Below, one piece after another: positions 27,932 to 38,738 of a stretch of 64,000 nucleotides of DNA (its first letter is position 1; each line of letters opens with the position of its first letter). Where the stretch lies: positions 124,001 to 188,000 of the forward strand of contig JAPFQT010000083.1 of NCBI GenBank assembly GCA_027627225.1. Direction: 5' to 3'. A program made the translations under genes and the position numbers. The notes below the pieces were generated by a model. That model was given only the letters and a program-made list of their open reading frames with translations, had not been told where the DNA came from and ran no database searches. This stretch comes from Congeria kusceri. Taxonomy: Eukaryota > Mollusca > Bivalvia > Myida > Dreissenidae.

Positions 27932-27932
27932 T
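25900..27932 (+). repeat. 5.2 kb tandem repeat, unit 6, left part
   Basis: First 2033 bp of a unit that stops inside its CA microsatellite, at CACACAT (27926-27932), where an unrelated 11.86 kb block begins. The remainder resumes at 39,794. Left plus right parts total 5204 bp, a full unit, so nothing was lost apart from some microsatellite length. Confidence 0.93.
27879..27932. repeat. CA/CATA microsatellite, unit 6, left half
   Basis: Interrupted by the insertion after CACACAT. Confidence 0.9.
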
Positions 27933-27946
27933 ACGTGTCTACGGTG

Positions 27947-28478
27947 TAGACTGAGGACACCTGAAATTTGCAGTCGACTCGGGACACCATTATGCAAACA
28001 TCGTATGACTTTCTAATTTCACATACATGCTCTATAGTGCATTTCCATCCTTTACAGCTATTTATTTCTTGTCTAAAATATAAGGATAAAACATATCATT
28101 TTACAGACAAATGGGGACAGTTGCTTGATACACTTCACACTGAGGACAGACCTATCACTGAGGACAGACCAACCACTGAGGACAACTTACACACAAACAG
28201 TGGGGACTTCACACACCATTGTCTGAGGACATCACACACAAAATATATTTAAATTATAAAAATATCGTATTTATTAAAATATATTATTTTACTCTGCTTA
28301 TTATGTTATTGTTATTATTTAGTAATATTATTCTTTGATATTTGATAACAGCGACATCTCGAATATATCGGATATTAAAGTAAATGCACTTTTGTTTTAT
28401 TCGAACTGGGCACAGCCCAACCACTGAGGACTTACACACAGACAGTGAGGACTTTACACACCGCTGTCTGGGGACATA
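27947..28478 (+). repeat. Left-end cluster of CACTGAGGACA-type motifs
   Basis: At least 11 matches or near matches to [C/T]ACTGAGGACA or TGGGGACA, starting near 27949, 27981, 28104, 28138, 28156, 28174, 28198, 28221, 28421, 28443 and 28467. Three of them (28138-28185) are spaced 18 bp apart and end in AGACC. The motif does not occur in the 5.2 kb unit. An open frame over the cluster (28131 onward) reads repeated TEDRP, which is a by-product. Confidence 0.75.
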
Positions 28479-28489
28479 ACACAAAGTTT

Positions 28490-29085
28490 TGGATTATATT
28501 GCTTCTCTTTAATTACGAATTTAGTTTTAAAGCCATTATTATATTAATAATATTAACTATAGCATTGTTAGTTGTTCGTATATGAACCGAACATGATCAG
28601 AGGATCATTGTTGACGCTATTTGTATTTGGATTTAGTCCTTGTGAATTACCAATATCGAATACATATAATAAATAAGTATAAATTACTTTCACCTAACTT
28701 TCCTCTATCGGTAAAAGCGGTAACAGAACATTTTGCATTACAAACGCATTTGGAGTGGATAACGTTTAAATTGAAATCTGATTCATTAAAATGGAGCAGT
28801 TCAGCGCACTGTCGATAAAATCCAACATAATGCTGTGAAACAGTGCAGATATGCTTAGAACATGGGGATATTTGAGTAAACTGAAAGAGATGGCGATGTT
28901 TGCTGCTAAATTAACGACGACGGGTATATTTTGCATTGACAGATATTCAATAAGTCGGTCTATAAATGACCGAAAATGCCACTCCGAGCATGCTTAATTA
29001 TCAAAGTCAAACTGAACATTTTTATTCCCTTTACAACTACGCTCCCGATAGGGAAACAAAACAACAAACCAAAAACACGTTTTCT
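28490..29085. other. No gene recognised
   Basis: AT-rich sequence between the left motif cluster and the 355-bp repeats. Only short random open frames. Confidence 0.6.
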
Positions 29086-29443
29086 GGTATAGCGGTTGGT
29101 ATGACCGACTGACTGACACCGTGTACTACGTCTTCTGTCCGTCCATACAATATACACTCATGCATCACATAAACATGCTAAACTATATCATTCAACAATA
29201 CATAGTACAATACAGGTCACAACATTATACGGCATACTGTATGCCACCACGAGTTCCGCTCGTAAGAAACTATCAAGGCAGCCACGCCTACAGTCTCTTC
29301 CGGAGACAAAAATCCCAAAGTGGGATAACTATCATATATTCTATATTATTCCAGTATACAACATGGTGGATTGCAAGCATTAATGATCTATGATCTTAAT
29401 ATACAAGGATATTGTCACACTGACACAACAAGGTACCACCGAT
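29086..29443 (+). repeat. ~355-bp tandem repeat, copy 1
   Basis: Starts at GGTATAGCGGTTGGTATGACC. Shares long stretches with the next two copies, including GACCGACTGACTGA, the ACGAGTTCCGCTCGT hairpin and GGTACCACCGATAGTAT at its 3' end. No coding frame. The 5' motif CGATAGTATAG slightly resembles the D-arm region of tRNA-Asp, but no cloverleaf follows. Confidence 0.85.
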
Positions 29444-29794
29444 AGTATAACGGCTGGTATGACCGACTGACTGATGCCTTGTATTACGACATCTGTCCGA
29501 AAATACAATATGCACACATTCATCACATAAACATGCTCAACTAAAATCATAGAACAATATAAAATACAATACAGTTCACAATATTATACGGCATACTGTA
29601 TGCTACCACGAGTTCCGCTCGTAAGCAACTATCAAGGCAGCCAAGCCTTACGTCTCTACCGGAGAAAAAAAAACAAAGTGGGATATCCATACTATATTAT
29701 TCCACTATACACCATAATGAATTGCAAGCATTAATGATCTATGATCTCAACATACAAGGATACTGTCACACTGACACAACAAGGTACCACCGAT
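29444..29794 (+). repeat. ~355-bp tandem repeat, copy 2
   Basis: Begins 358 bp after copy 1 with the same landmarks; diverged by scattered substitutions and small indels. Confidence 0.85.
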
Positions 29795-30170
29795 AGTATA
29801 GTCGATGGTATGACCGACTGACTGATACAGACTATTACGTCTTATGTTTGTACGAGTCATACATACAACACATGCATCACATAAACATTCTCAACTATAT
29901 TCAACAATTACACAATACACAATATTTCACAAAATTATAGAGCATACTGCATGACACAACGAATTCCGCTCGTTAGCAACTCGTTAGCAACTATTAAGGC
30001 AGCCTCGTCTAACGTCTGGGCCGGAGACAAAAACCCCTCAGTGGGATAACTATGCTATATAATACCATTCCAGTATACATCATAATTCATTGCAAACATT
30101 AATGCTTGATTATCTCAATTTACAAGGATACTGTACCATTGATATACAACAAGATACTATTAATCGTAAC
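29795..30170 (+). repeat. ~355-bp tandem repeat, copy 3 (most diverged)
   Basis: Begins 351 bp after copy 2. It has a local duplication of CGTTAGCAACT near 29,970 and fades out near ACTATTAATCGTAAC. Confidence 0.8.
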
Positions 30171-31010
30171 ATTCAGTAATAGAAAATATTAAATAATATT
30201 TATTGCAATGATATGAGGCGTTATTATATAGCTGTACATGTGCTAAGTAGTAGAAAATTGAACAAACATTCATTAAAACAAATGCCTGTAACGCTCAATG
30301 TTTTGTTTCTTATTATAATTAATATATTTTCTTTTTTTTAAATATAATAACATATTATTTGCATTTGTATCAATAACGTTTCAAATCACTTCGCTGTAAA
30401 TGATTTAGAATTAACGTGTATATCTGTCAGTCAATCCTAACGCTGAATGCCTAATCAGCTCTACTCATGCAAGAGAAAAACGTGAAATTACCTATCGGAT
30501 CTACATTGACATATTCGTCTGATTCGCTTTGCTAAAACGCCGAAAATTATATTTTTCGACAACAGAGGACGAACGAACAGCATGCATTATTACAATATGT
30601 AATATTCATTTGATTCATTCGTATATAGTCCGAATGAGAATAGCACCCTAAACCAGATCGATATGTCGTCTGTTAAACACGCGTTCACTAGTCTGTAGTT
30701 TGTAGTTATTTATTTGAGTAATTAACGTAAACGAAGCTCCGGAACGATATCTATCCATTTCTTTTCAAGAAATCTATTTGTTATCTTTTAAAATATAACT
30801 TGCGTTCATAAATACCATTCAGCACCCGTACGAGGTCAATTTAAGGGTAATGGGAAAAACCGCAAATTATATTTGTCAGAAAAGCCGGACTCTGCACCTT
30901 AGAGTTTAATAAATGTGGTTAGATTACCATTTCTTATACTTATTTTTAACTGCATGACGTTATTTAATATTATTTTGAGTGGCTAACGTGCGAACTCACG
31001 CTTAATATCC
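30171..31010. other. No gene recognised
   Basis: AT-rich, with no open frame or repeat structure I can support. Confidence 0.6.
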
Positions 31011-31012
31011 TA

Positions 31013-31462
31013 CGGTGTCACGTTAGGACCACTCGTTGTTTAGCATTGTCAAAATCTCAAAATCTCTCTCTCTCCCTCTCTTCCCCGCCCCCCGACCCAC
31101 CCACCCACTCCCCTCTCTCTATGGATTACGATGGCGAAAATGCGAAAGCACGATTCGATGGCATGAGACGACGGAGCGATAACGCGAGATTACGATGCGA
31201 GAATGGGTAATCTCGCGTTTTCGCCCCTGTAAATACAAAGGTCGAACATTCGAGAACACGATGGGAGATCGCGATATTAACCTATAAGTCTATTATTAAT
31301 CTTTTAATCTAATAATATCTCCATATTAATTTTGCGATCTTGAATCGTGATCTCGCGTAATCGCTTCGTTATCTCGTGTCCTCGTATCGTGCTTTCGCGT
31401 TTTCGCACTTGCAATCCAGAGGTCGACAATGCGAAACAACGAGTGGTCCTAACGGAACACTG
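31013..31462. mobile_element. 450-bp Tc1/mariner-type MITE
   Basis: Terminal inverted repeats: 31013-31050, starting CGGTGTCACGTTAGGACC, pairs with 31425-31462, whose reverse complement starts CAGTGTTCCGTTAGGACC. The arms differ at only a few of 38 positions. TA dinucleotides flank both ends (31011-31012, 31463-31464). A second inverted pair inside (about 31,122-31,216 with 31,327-31,424) is rich in TCTCGCG/CGCGAGA words and includes the hairpin CGCGAGATTA/TAATCTCGCG at 31181-31215. A CT/C-rich microsatellite of about 65 bp (31,058-31,120) has expanded in the left arm only. No transposase, so non-autonomous. Confidence 0.8.
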
Positions 31463-31464
31463 TA

Positions 31465-32180
31465 ACATCCCCTTAAAGGTTTACCCACCGCGAGGAGTTC
31501 TTTTAAATAAACAGCAGTGACGAATACCACTGACGCCGCATTGCGCAGGCGCCGTACTTTTTCCGCATACATCGTACCATTTGAAGGCTATATAATTTAA
31601 AATCATGAACTATTTCACAACTCCAACATGTGCATAATGTTCTGAGTTGTTCTTTTAAGACACAAACAGAACAATATAGCGTACAGACCGTTAGATCATT
31701 ATCATAAAACATCACTTTCATCATAATGTGTACAACACTAACATGAAGTTGTTTAGTGAAACAATTTTCTAACTGAAGAAGTCTCAAATTTTAGTTATTG
31801 GTATTTAAGTCTCGGATTCAGGCTCTAAATGTTTGTTAAAACGGACCCAGGACACAAGGAAAACTGGAGTTGATTATTTTTGCGACCGTCCACTGAGGAC
31901 AGTGTGACCCACCACTGAGGACAGTGTGACATGTCACTGAGGACAGTGTTTGCGAAGTCGACACATCCATTTCAACATGTTTTAGTCAAATATGGAAATA
32001 AACATATGCATTTGAGATGCTGATGAGCTTCTAACAGACACTGTATCTTTCATAATGTGTGTTGGTATGGTGGCTGCTTTATGCCATCTTTCTGGCTTGT
32101 TAGCGGGTTTGAAGGACGCCAACACGCCATAACGATACATATAGGCTCCAGTCCTACAGCGTTCGTACAGCGTCTTAACG
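31465..32180. repeat. Noncoding stretch with three CACTGAGGACAGTG motifs
   Basis: No gene recognised. Near 31889, 31912 and 31934 lie three tandem copies of CACTGAGGACAGTGT, spaced 22-23 bp. Each can fold as CACTG-AGGA-CAGTG. A nearby CCCAGGACACAAGG (31,847) is a weaker match. Confidence 0.75.
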
Positions 32181-33075
32181 GCGCTTGTAAAGTTTAAAAG
32201 AACGCCGCATTGTTGCTACTACGTTCCCACCGCGCTCTTTCCAGCTCGTCGTGCAGACGCCGAGCCACGTCGATGTCTTTGAATATAGAAAAAATAATCT
32301 CGGCGACAGGGCGTTCTAGGCGTTGTCGGGGCGCCCAAAGTTGCTGGCGACTGCACAGCGCGCACCTCTGAGTTCAGCAAATATTTTGGACGCCGTGGGT
32401 GCGTTGCGCGAAGGCCGATTTGCTGTAACTGGGGTTTAATGGTTCGAGAACATGATAACTATTTCATTAGTGTCATTTATTACATGCGCACGCGATAGTT
32501 ATTACGTGTGCCTCACGATAGCTATTACGTGCGCAGGCCATAGTATTATGTATGCACGCGATAGTATTATGTGCGCACGCGATAGCTATTTTGTGCGAAC
32601 GCGATAGCTATTACGTGCGCAAGCGCGAGCTATTACGTGTGCACGCGATAGTTGTTACGTGCACACATGATATTGATTACGTGCGCACGCGATAGCTATA
32701 AGGTGCGCACGCGATAGCTGACTAATGAGAATAGGTATCTGATTATTGGTCAATTATTACTATAGCATGAGAAGTATTTAAAAATGATTGCTTAACACAT
32801 ACGTTACGATTTTATAAAGACCAAATATTTATTTTAATGATTTTATAGAATTATCCCCGTGACACTTCGTGGCCGAGGAATATCAATTGTAGTAGTCAAA
32901 TCGTTATGCATGAAATATAAATGAAGAAGAAATTGCAATATTGTCAACGGTACTGTAGTTGCGTACAATTTTCATTGACGTGCACGGCTTTTGTAGGTGT
33001 TAGTTCAAGTCGACTGCAGCCGTGTATCGAAAATACTTGTGTCTATTTTGTCTTAACGATACACCGTACATAATT
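32181..33075 (+). repeat. ~1 kb tandem duplication, copy 1
   Basis: Aligns over its whole length with 33173-34065. Shared landmarks are GCGCTTG, CGTTCCCACCGCGCTCT, CCCAAAGTTGCTGGCGAC, CTGGGGTTTAATGGTTCG, then a 21-22-bp repeat array, then GACACTTCGTGG and CGACTGCAGCCGTG. Unusually GC-rich in its first 250 bp. No intact frame. GTTAGTTCAAGTCGACTG near the 3' end resembles a Pol III B box but has no matching A box. Confidence 0.85.
32483..32722. repeat. 21-22-bp ACGTGCGCACGCGATAG array, copy 1
   Basis: About 11 degenerate repeats of roughly ACGCGATAGCTATTACGTGCGC. The ACGTG core recurs every two helical turns. Confidence 0.85.
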
Positions 33076-33172
33076 CTTATTATTTCATTCAGTTGAGTGT
33101 TTCATTGTTGAATATATGAATTTTGAACATTTGGTGAATACATAAACTTTGAACAAGACTAGTCTATTCACA

Positions 33173-34065
33173 GCGCTTGCAGACATTAAGAAGACGCCAA
33201 AGCGTTGCTACGGCGTTCCCACCGCGCTCTCTCCAGCGCGTCGTCCAGACGCCGAGCAACGTCGATGTTATTGAATATGGTCAAAATAAGCGCGGCGACA
33301 TGGGGTTCTAGGCTTTGTCACAGCGCCCAAAGTTGCTGGCGACAGCACAGCACGCACCTCAGCGTTCTGCATATATCTTGGACGCCGTGAGTGCGCCGCG
33401 CGAAGGCCGATCTGCTGTCACTGGGGTTTAATGGTTCGGGGACATAGGAACTATTTCATTAGCGATAGTTATTACGTGAGCCCGCGATAGTTATTACGTG
33501 CGCGGGCGATAGTTATTACGTGCGGACGCGATATTATAACGTGCGCACGCGATAGATATTACGTGCGCAGGCGATAGTATTTCGTATGTTCGCGATAGAG
33601 TTAGGAGCGCACGCGATAGCTATTATGTGCGAACGAGATAGCTATTACGTGCGCACGCGATAGCTATTACGTGTGCACGCGAGAGTGATTACTTGCTTAC
33701 CCGATAGCTATTACACGCGCACGCGATAGCTGACCAATGAAAATAGGTTTCTGATGATTGGTCAAATATTACTAAAGCATGGGAAGTATTTATAAAATGA
33801 TTGCTGATCACATAGGTTACGATTTTATAAACACCAAATATTTTTTTAATAATTATAAAGAATTGTCCGTGGGACACTTCGTGGGCACGGAAAATCATTT
33901 GCAGTAGTAAAATCGTTATGAATGAAATATAAATGCAGAAGAAATTCCACTTATGTCAACGGTATTGTTGTTGCGTACATTGTAGGTGTGAGTTCAAGTC
34001 CGACTGCAGCCGTGTGTCGAAAAACGTACCTTGTGTTTATTTTTGCTTAACGATACACAAAACAT
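33173..34065 (+). repeat. ~1 kb tandem duplication, copy 2
   Basis: Begins about 992 bp after copy 1. It is clearly diverged from copy 1, so the duplication is much older than the 5.2 kb array. It contains its own 21-22-bp array (33,467-33,734) and GAGTTCAAGTCCGACTG, a closer B-box match than in copy 1. Confidence 0.85.
33467..33734. repeat. 21-22-bp ACGTGCGCACGCGATAG array, copy 2
   Basis: About 12 degenerate repeats of the same unit inside the second ~1 kb copy. Substitutions differ from copy 1. Confidence 0.85.
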
Positions 34066-35497
34066 TATTTTTGAATACGTGTCTATATTTGATGTACCCT
34101 TAAACCTACTTAAGACATGCAATCCATTAAATCTTAACCCTATTAACAGCTTTACAATAATTATGATTAAATGTAATAGATAGAATTGGGAATACCTGGC
34201 ATTCAGTGATTGACCTTCATTTATAAACTAAACAGGCTGCATCGTTTTATGCGCACGCGTTGATGTCACACAACTGTACAAGATTTTTATACATTTCTAT
34301 CAATTAATGTACAATCTGAAATAAATCTGTAACAACTCGTACATATTTGTTAGTGTATTTATTCATGATAATTTCCGGATATATTATATAATTGTATATA
34401 TTAATCAGTAGAATGCAATCATTGTCAAATAAAATCAGTTTGTAATTCAATTCTATACGCAAATTAGTGGTAGTCTAATAATGTATAAGTGTGACAACTG
34501 TCAAGTTTGGTCACAAGCAGTGGATTGCTCACCGCAAAGAAAGTGACACAAAATGCAAGATAAACAGACTGAGTCATGTCCTGGCAAATATTTTAGTTGG
34601 TATGGAGTTTATACAAACAGTTCTGATAGTCTATTGGTCAGTGGCACATTAGCAGTACACAAACAACATAGTCACGTAATAAAGCTTATTATCATGTAGA
34701 GAAACACATTTTCTGACAAAATTAACATAGAGATTAAAGAAACAATGGTCTCCAGAATATCTTCATAACTTGCTATTTTTGCTTTTTTATAAATGTTTCT
34801 ATCGGAAATAATTGTACTGTATCAAATCCGAAAGCATAACATTTAAATGTATGACATCGTTTAGCATTCTCTACATCTATAATTCCAACCATTTTGCTTT
34901 GCTACATTTTGTTGATTATCTTGAAAAAGGCAGAATAGCCGAAACATCAATATATATTCAACTAAAACTGTGTGAGTTTTTTTATGAAATATTTATTTAA
35001 TTACTGTGGAATCACTTGAATTCGAGGAACACAAATTTCGCGCAATACGTTTGAAAATTTGAAAACTAGTCCAAGAAGTTAGAACCTCAAGACAAGAGAT
35101 TTTTAATTCAAAAAAGCAATTAGACCAAGTTCATCTAAGATATTTGATTCCATTTGAACAGGTCACTATATTCTATACAAAATGATGACAACAGTACACT
35201 GTAGTTGCTAAAAACCAACTGGGCAAAAAACAGCAATTAAATTGAACAGTCGTCAAACACAAAGTACTCCAAGAAGGCACTGATCAGAAACGGAACATAT
35301 TTTTTTGTGCACACACTTGCTAATGAAGCTTCTCATAGTTTCTTTTTAATCGGGCCAGTAGTATTTGTACAATATATTCAATTCACATAATTTCAGCAAA
35401 GTCCAGGAAATAATTTTAAATTATATATTCACTACAGCAGTCATCCAAGCCTCATCATTGAAAAGAAGCAGTGATATGTAGCACTTTAGTACAGCAT
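34066..35497. other. No gene recognised
   Basis: AT-rich; longest open frame 62 codons with no recognisable motif. Confidence 0.6.
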
Positions 35498-35748
35498 TCA
35501 GTACAGCGACGAGTGTTTGATGACACTGACATAAGGCAACAACATATTTTGTTTTTGTTTTGTTTTTTCAGCCATAATACGGTTTTGTATAAACTGTTTA
35601 ATCATCGTCCATGATCTCTATTGTAACTCTACATGTTGACGTAAAAGCTCTGCACACTGGTGTTTTCCAGAAAGTTCGGTAGAAGTAGGTATCGAAAACA
35701 ACACAATAGTCTTTTCCCCTTCAGTCCATGGTCTTCTGTCACTGGAGA
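35498..35748 (-). pseudogene. Decayed terminal exon with an RPWT...IK SANT/Myb-like module
   Basis: On the minus strand an acceptor (TTATTTTAAG) ends at 35749 and the frame opens SSDRRPWTEGEKTIV. It then gives LSGKHQCAELL and, after one in-frame TAG (35618-35620), RSWTMIKQFIQN, running to TGA at 35498-35500. From memory, the spacing RPWT..EK...GK..C...L..R.W..IK..I.N matches a C-terminal helix-turn-helix-like segment in large families of uncharacterised metazoan proteins that also have an acidic stretch before it. The acidic exon upstream (36736-36831) joins it in phase: a one-base remainder plus two bases. The nonsense codon and lack of other domains say it is dead. No database check was possible. 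Confidence 0.5.
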
Positions 35749-36027
35749 CTTAAAATAAAACATACATGATTAGAAACTTATTCCACTTCGTGAAAATGCT
35801 GTACCTTACTGGCACTCACATTTTATAATGGATTTTTATGACCTAAAAGAAAATGAATATTGAAAATATGAGGGCTAGAAAACTTCATTTATGCTTCGAA
35901 TCATAAGTCTCAGTATTGTGTTAGTAGACAAAAAGAGTTGCCTCTACTGTGCAAAAGCTTGATGTGCAGATGAACGATGAATACAAAATACGCAGATAAG
36001 CTCAAAGACCCCTTAATGCTACCCCAG

Positions 36028-36360
36028 TGTGGATCCAACTTGTGACTGCTATACTGACAAACTGGCATACTTCTTACTGTATTATCCGGATGAATCCTAT
36101 GAAAATAGTTTTCAACAGATTACACAACAAAGAATACCTTGCTCAATGTCGCTTTGGACCTCCATTATATTCTAGTTCAGGTTCTTGCTCATCTGGTGCA
36201 ACATCACAGTCATCGTCAATGTGGTCATCAGTACTCTGTAAATAAAAAAGTAATATCCAATCTTACTGACACCAAACGAGGACAGTGTAAACTAATACTG
36301 AGGACAGTGTAACCTTCAAAGGGGGACATGCAAAAACACAATGACATTATTTACATTTAT
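36028..36360. repeat. ~330-bp segment duplicated at 600-bp spacing, copy A
   Basis: Begins TGGATCCAACTTGTGA and includes acidic exon A and the motif pair near 36277 and 36296, followed by GGGGGACATGCAAAAA. Clearly diverged from copy B. Confidence 0.75.
36138..36235 (-). pseudogene. Acidic exon, copy A (frameshifted)
   Basis: Minus-strand exon bounded by acceptor ATTTACAG and donor AAG|GTATTC, 98 nt. Reads STDDHIDDDCDVAPDEQEPE and then reaches a stop before the donor. It is 2 nt longer than copy B, which breaks phase with the downstream RPWT exon. It sits in a ~330-bp segment duplicated 600 bp away. Confidence 0.45.
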
Positions 36361-36629
36361 GTGCATAATTATTTTCAGAATTAAAACAGAATTAAAATTC
36401 CATTCTTCCAATGACCCTAAAGTTAATTTAGGGCAAAAAAACTAAGCAACCCACCAGTACTTTTGGTTTCAAGTAATCATTCCTATGTGTAACAGTAGCC
36501 AGCGCTCAGAAAAATGGTGTTTGAAGTCCAAAGGCAAATAAAATTAATAATATTAATGAATAATTTTACTGCGGCTTTTCTTGGTTACAATCATTGTTGT
36601 AGGTAGAAATATGAAGTCCTTCTTTATTT

Positions 36630-36960
36630 GGATCCAACTTGTGAATGCTAGGTTTATAGACCGACTCTTAATTAACTGAACTAGCCGGAGATATAGGTAA
36701 ACCTTTTTTTCAACAGGTTTCACACCAAAGAATACCTTGCTCCAAGTTGCTTTGAACCACCATATGTATCAGTTCAGGTTCTAGGCCATCTGGTTCAACA
36801 TCACAGTCATCGACACTGCAGTCATCAAGACCTGTGTAAAAAAAAGTAATATCTAATCTAACCGAGACCAAGTGAGGACAGTGTAAACGCACACTGAGGA
36901 CAGTGTAACCTTCAAATGGGGACGTGCAAAAATACAGTGATATATATACAGCATTTTGCA
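36630..36960. repeat. ~330-bp segment duplicated at 600-bp spacing, copy B
   Basis: Begins GGATCCAACTTGTGAATG and includes acidic exon B, the motif pair near 36873 and 36893, and TGGGGACGTGCAAAAA. A further 23-nt exact piece of its exon end (36746-36768) recurs at 38067-38089. Confidence 0.75.
36736..36831 (-). pseudogene. Acidic exon, copy B (open and in phase)
   Basis: Minus-strand exon of 96 nt (2 + 31 codons + 1) between acceptor TTTACACAG and donor CAAG|GTATTC. Reads LDDCSVDDCDVEPDGLEPEL and then IHMVVQSNLEQ. Its one-base 3' remainder completes a codon with the two bases that open the exon at 35748, so the frame runs on into SSDRRPWTEG. It may be the working copy of a duplicated exon before the gene decayed. 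The protein's function is unknown to me. Confidence 0.5.
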
Positions 36961-38500
36961 TGTAGATTTAATGTCTAATTGTTTGTGCACCATCCTGCTT
37001 AATTTCTGTGAATAACTGGCACATATGACAGACAAAAACTTTGCTGAGACCCACCCTTAAGACAATTTCAATCCCTTAGCCAACACTACACATTGAGTCA
37101 CTGCCATATTAATTCCTTGGAAGCCAATGACCTTGTAAACATAAGAAAACAATTTTATTAAGCATTCCACATTGTTTACAGAGACTTGTTTACATAGCAA
37201 AATGACAATTATCAAATAAATATGTCACAGATTCTAATAGACATATGTCCATAAGACACGGATGCCCCCACATTCCACTTTTGTCTGAAAACTCCCATAA
37301 TATCGAAAAAAAGTTAATATGTTTGTAAAGTTTCATTGCTATAGCAGCAAAACTATTTGAGTTAAGTGCGATACAAGTTAAAATAGACATTTCTTTTGCC
37401 AAAAAAAATCCATAAATCCAGGTATGTCAAAAACATCCAAACCAAAATATGGAGGTGCGCAATTGCACATGCTGGTTAATATGTGTGTAAGGTTTCATAT
37501 CTCTTGCAGTAATAACTAATACTTTTTGAGTTATGCACGACACAAAAATCTGACGGATGGACAAGGGCACATATAAATGCCCTCCCCCTTCTGAAAGTGC
37601 GGGCATAAAAAGGAATGTATACATTAAATTTATATAAGAACACGCGAAATAACACTCATGACATGCCTGGAAAAAATATTTTGTTTATTAAAAATCATCA
37701 ATCAGAATAAACTAGAACTGTCATTGTCTTGTCTGAAATACCCCCCGAATGCCGCTTAGTCAGGGGACTTTGCTGGTTTGGTTTGATATTCGTTTAATTA
37801 TAACATATACATCTGATAGTTTTTATATATATTATCCAGACAAAATTCAAATATATAAATTAACAAAGGGCAATGACTTTATAAAAATTGAAGCGAGAGT
37901 TACTGCACTTGTTTACTTCACTTCCCCTCAATGAGATCTATCTACCAATTAAATTTAAAGTTGATAGCTCTTTTAGATATCGAGTTGTTCTCCGGACTAA
38001 ATTCATATATACAAATTAACAACGGACAATAACTCTAAAAATATGGAACACGAGTTATGGCTCCATGTTGCTTTGAACCACCATATGTACGATCAATGCC
38101 GACATCAGTCGACATCGGGAGTTTATTACGGATACACTACCTTAAGTTCATTCAAACATAATAATTACACAGATTGATTACTGGTAAACCTACCCAAAAC
38201 TTCCGATAACATCAAGTGTGATATTCAAGGAGACCTCCGATAAACACTAATAATTTTAACACTCCTTTTATTTATACTGTTAACAGCATTGTTATTTCAA
38301 ACAATCTTTTGAATTGTAATGCATTTTTAATCAATTAAAAACTTAAGTATTTGGAGGGTGCCTTGTTTGTTGACATCCCTTATGTGTAAACCTTTACAAA
38401 AAATGTATAATACTAACCAATTGGCTTATAATGTCTGATATGAACTGGGGTTAAATGAAATATGCTTACTTTTTATATAATTTGTCATATAATCACCATT
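36961..38500. repeat. Noncoding stretch with diverged interspersed repeats
   Basis: No gene recognised. 37,190-37,620 carries TTTGAGTTATGCACGACACAA and GACGGATGGACAAGGGCACA, words I associate with common bivalve repeats. Two related segments lie near 37,838 and 37,996 (AAATTAACAA.GG.CAATAAC and similar), spaced about 158 bp. An exact 23-nt copy of acidic exon B's end is at 38067-38089. Confidence 0.5.
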
Positions 38501-38591
38501 CCATTAGTCAGTTTGTTGAAACAAACACAATATGCAGAATATGCTGAAACAAACACAATATGCAGAATATGCAATAAAGCTGATCATATAC

Positions 38592-38738
38592 CAATCCACT
38601 GACATATAAATCAAAACCATGTTTGTTACTTGCCAATTTTGACCAAGAATCTGGGAGTTGTTCTTTCTTGTCAAGTTGACTTGAACTTGAAGACTTTTTA
38701 TTCCGAGATACACTTTCACTTGTGCTATTTACACTCAT
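38592..38738 (-). CDS. Possible 5' exon of the minus-strand gene remnant
   Basis: ATG at 38736-38738 opens a frame MSVNSTSESVSRNKKSSSSS followed by QLDKKEQLPDSW and SKLASNKHGFDLYVSGL. A donor-like TTG|GTATATG ends it at 38592 (49 codons, phase 0). The Ser/Lys-rich start and amphipathic remainder look more protein-like than neighbouring frames. It lies upstream, in transcription order, of the acidic and RPWT exons. Its phase does not fit the acidic exon directly, so an exon would be missing between them. Could be chance. Confidence 0.3.

Noticed and set aside
27968..28252. 94-codon frame with repeated TEDRP
   Set aside because: The repetition comes from the CACTGAGGACAGACC motif cluster; no other coding signal.
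29086..30170. CRISPR-like reading of the regular repeats
   Set aside because: Copies are ~355 bp tandem repeats without unique spacers, in a eukaryotic context.
33000..34010. B-box-like GTTCAAGTC in the ~1 kb tandem copies as a tRNA or SINE
   Set aside because: No A box or pairing arms at the right distance; only one short match.
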